A stretch of DNA of 6,497 nucleotides from assembly GCA_949297565.1 (NCBI GenBank), contig CASFUI010000113.1, positions 1 through 6,497 on the forward strand, given 5' to 3'. Below the pieces are notes generated by a model that was not told the DNA's origin, did no database searches, and saw only the letters and a list, made by a program, of their open reading frames with translations. The stretch comes from an uncultured Eubacteriales bacterium. GTDB lineage: Bacteria; Bacillota; Clostridia; Lachnospirales; Lachnospiraceae. A program made the position numbers and the translations under genes. Of this stretch, positions 6,178 to 6,497 are shown piece by piece (positions within the stretch are counted from its first letter, which is position 1; each line of letters opens with the position of its first letter).

Positions 6178-6235
6178 CGCGAGGCGCCAATTCGTAAGAA
6201 TAATTACCTTTTCGCGCCTCCGCGATCCTGCGGAG
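6178..6235. repeat. Overlapping GC-rich inverted repeats next to the terminator
   Basis: GAGGCGC (6181-6187) pairs with GCGCCTC (6214-6220), extendable with one bulge to 6178-6187 with 6214-6224, around an AT-rich loop. A second hairpin, CTCCGC (6218-6223), loop GATCCT, GCGGAG (6230-6235), shares bases with the extended stem, so the two cannot fully form together. On the plus strand this second hairpin is followed by CATTTTTATTTATTT, terminator-like in that direction. With the hairpin at 6154-6177 this makes a compact GC-rich element of about 80 bp in an AT-rich setting, resembling an intergenic palindromic (REP-like) repeat. No second copy is in the window. Confidence 0.5.
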
Positions 6236-6240
6236 CATTT

Positions 6241-6497
6241 TTATTTATTTACGTCATCTATGATTTTTTTATTTTTTACATTTTTAAGGAGCATTTTGTT
6301 TAATGAATAATTCCATAGCTCCCTTGAACCCAGCTCTGTATTCCTGTTGCGCTCTAAAATCTGGCTAAGATGAACTCCTCGCTCCATCCAGCTCTTTCCG
6401 TTTGTCATATCATTTAACAGCGTCGGCTGAAAATTATCCATTGTATGCGCAAACTTGGCCTCAGGTGTTTTACCTGCCTCAAATTCCTCCCATAAAC
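6241..6497 (-). CDS. HD-domain hydrolase (YfbR-like), C-terminal part only
   Basis: The frame is open from the right edge (6497) to a TAA at 6241-6243, giving 85 codons plus two bases; the start and most of the gene lie outside the window. The visible protein begins LWEEFEAGKTPEAKFAHTMD and continues NFQPTLLND, then GKSWMERGVHLSQILERN. This pattern (E-E-x-E-x-x-x-T-P-E-A-x-x-A, D-x-x-Q-P) is typical of the end of HD_3/YfbR-like HD-domain phosphohydrolases, metal-dependent enzymes that act on nucleotides such as deoxynucleoside monophosphates. The metal-binding His and Asp residues would be mostly upstream and cannot be checked. The ATG at 6441 is internal, because family similarity continues upstream of it. 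The last 15 or so residues (KNVKNKKIIDDVNK) are lysine-rich and not conserved. A terminator hairpin follows. Confidence 0.75.
   Translation of the reverse strand, partial: LWEEFEAGKTPEAKFAHTMDNFQPTLLNDMTNGKSWMERGVHLSQILERNRNTELGSRELWNYSLNKMLLKNVKNKKIIDDVNK

Noticed and set aside
6241..6441. A separate small gene starting at ATG 6441
   Set aside because: The frame stays open to the window edge, and the residues upstream of the ATG (LWEEFEAGKTPEAKFAH) carry the strongest family similarity, so this is the end of a longer gene.

Overview
The window looks like chromosome from a low-GC Firmicute, most likely a gut Clostridium-type organism such as Lachnospiraceae. This is an inference from the AT-rich spacers, strong GGAGG ribosome binding sites, and protein types common in that group: double-HTH XRE regulators, a PD-(D/E)XK transposase relic, and a TetM-like GTPase with a NYN tail. 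I cannot name the species.

Layout from left to right: (1) Positions 1-1291, minus strand, hold two tandem paralogous regulators about 72% identical over 164 residues; the downstream copy is cut by the left edge. Each carries two XRE-like HTH domains. Each has the same pair of ATAGGT-type motifs upstream, exactly 36 bp apart. (2) Positions 1292-1692 are a very AT-rich spacer. It ends in a good sigma-A-like promoter (TTGCAA, 18 bp, TATAAT) pointing right. (3) Positions 1693-2112, plus strand, hold an internally deleted PD-(D/E)XK (Rpn/YhgA-like) transposase relic. (4) One base after its stop begins the main gene, 2114-4717. It encodes an 867-residue translational GTPase of the EF-G/TetM type fused to a C-terminal NYN (YacP/Rae1-like) ribonuclease domain. 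(5) A MATE-family efflux transporter (6117-4735, minus strand) runs convergently, with 17 bp between the stop codons. (6) Positions 6118-6240 hold a compact set of inverted repeats, including a probable terminator. (7) Positions 6241-6497, minus strand, hold the C-terminal end of an HD-domain (YfbR-like) hydrolase, cut by the right edge.

The most interesting object is the GTPase-nuclease fusion. TetM and EF-G relatives bind the ribosomal A site, and B. subtilis Rae1/YacP is a ribosome-dependent nuclease that cuts mRNA in the A site. Joining the two in one chain, with both active sites apparently intact, suggests a factor that uses GTP to enter the ribosome and then cleaves the mRNA there. The tetracycline-resistance label that homology would give is doubtful, because the domain IV tip does not match TetM. 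The second interesting point is the duplicated regulator with its conserved paired sites. No link between the regulators, the GTPase and the MATE pump can be shown from this sequence.
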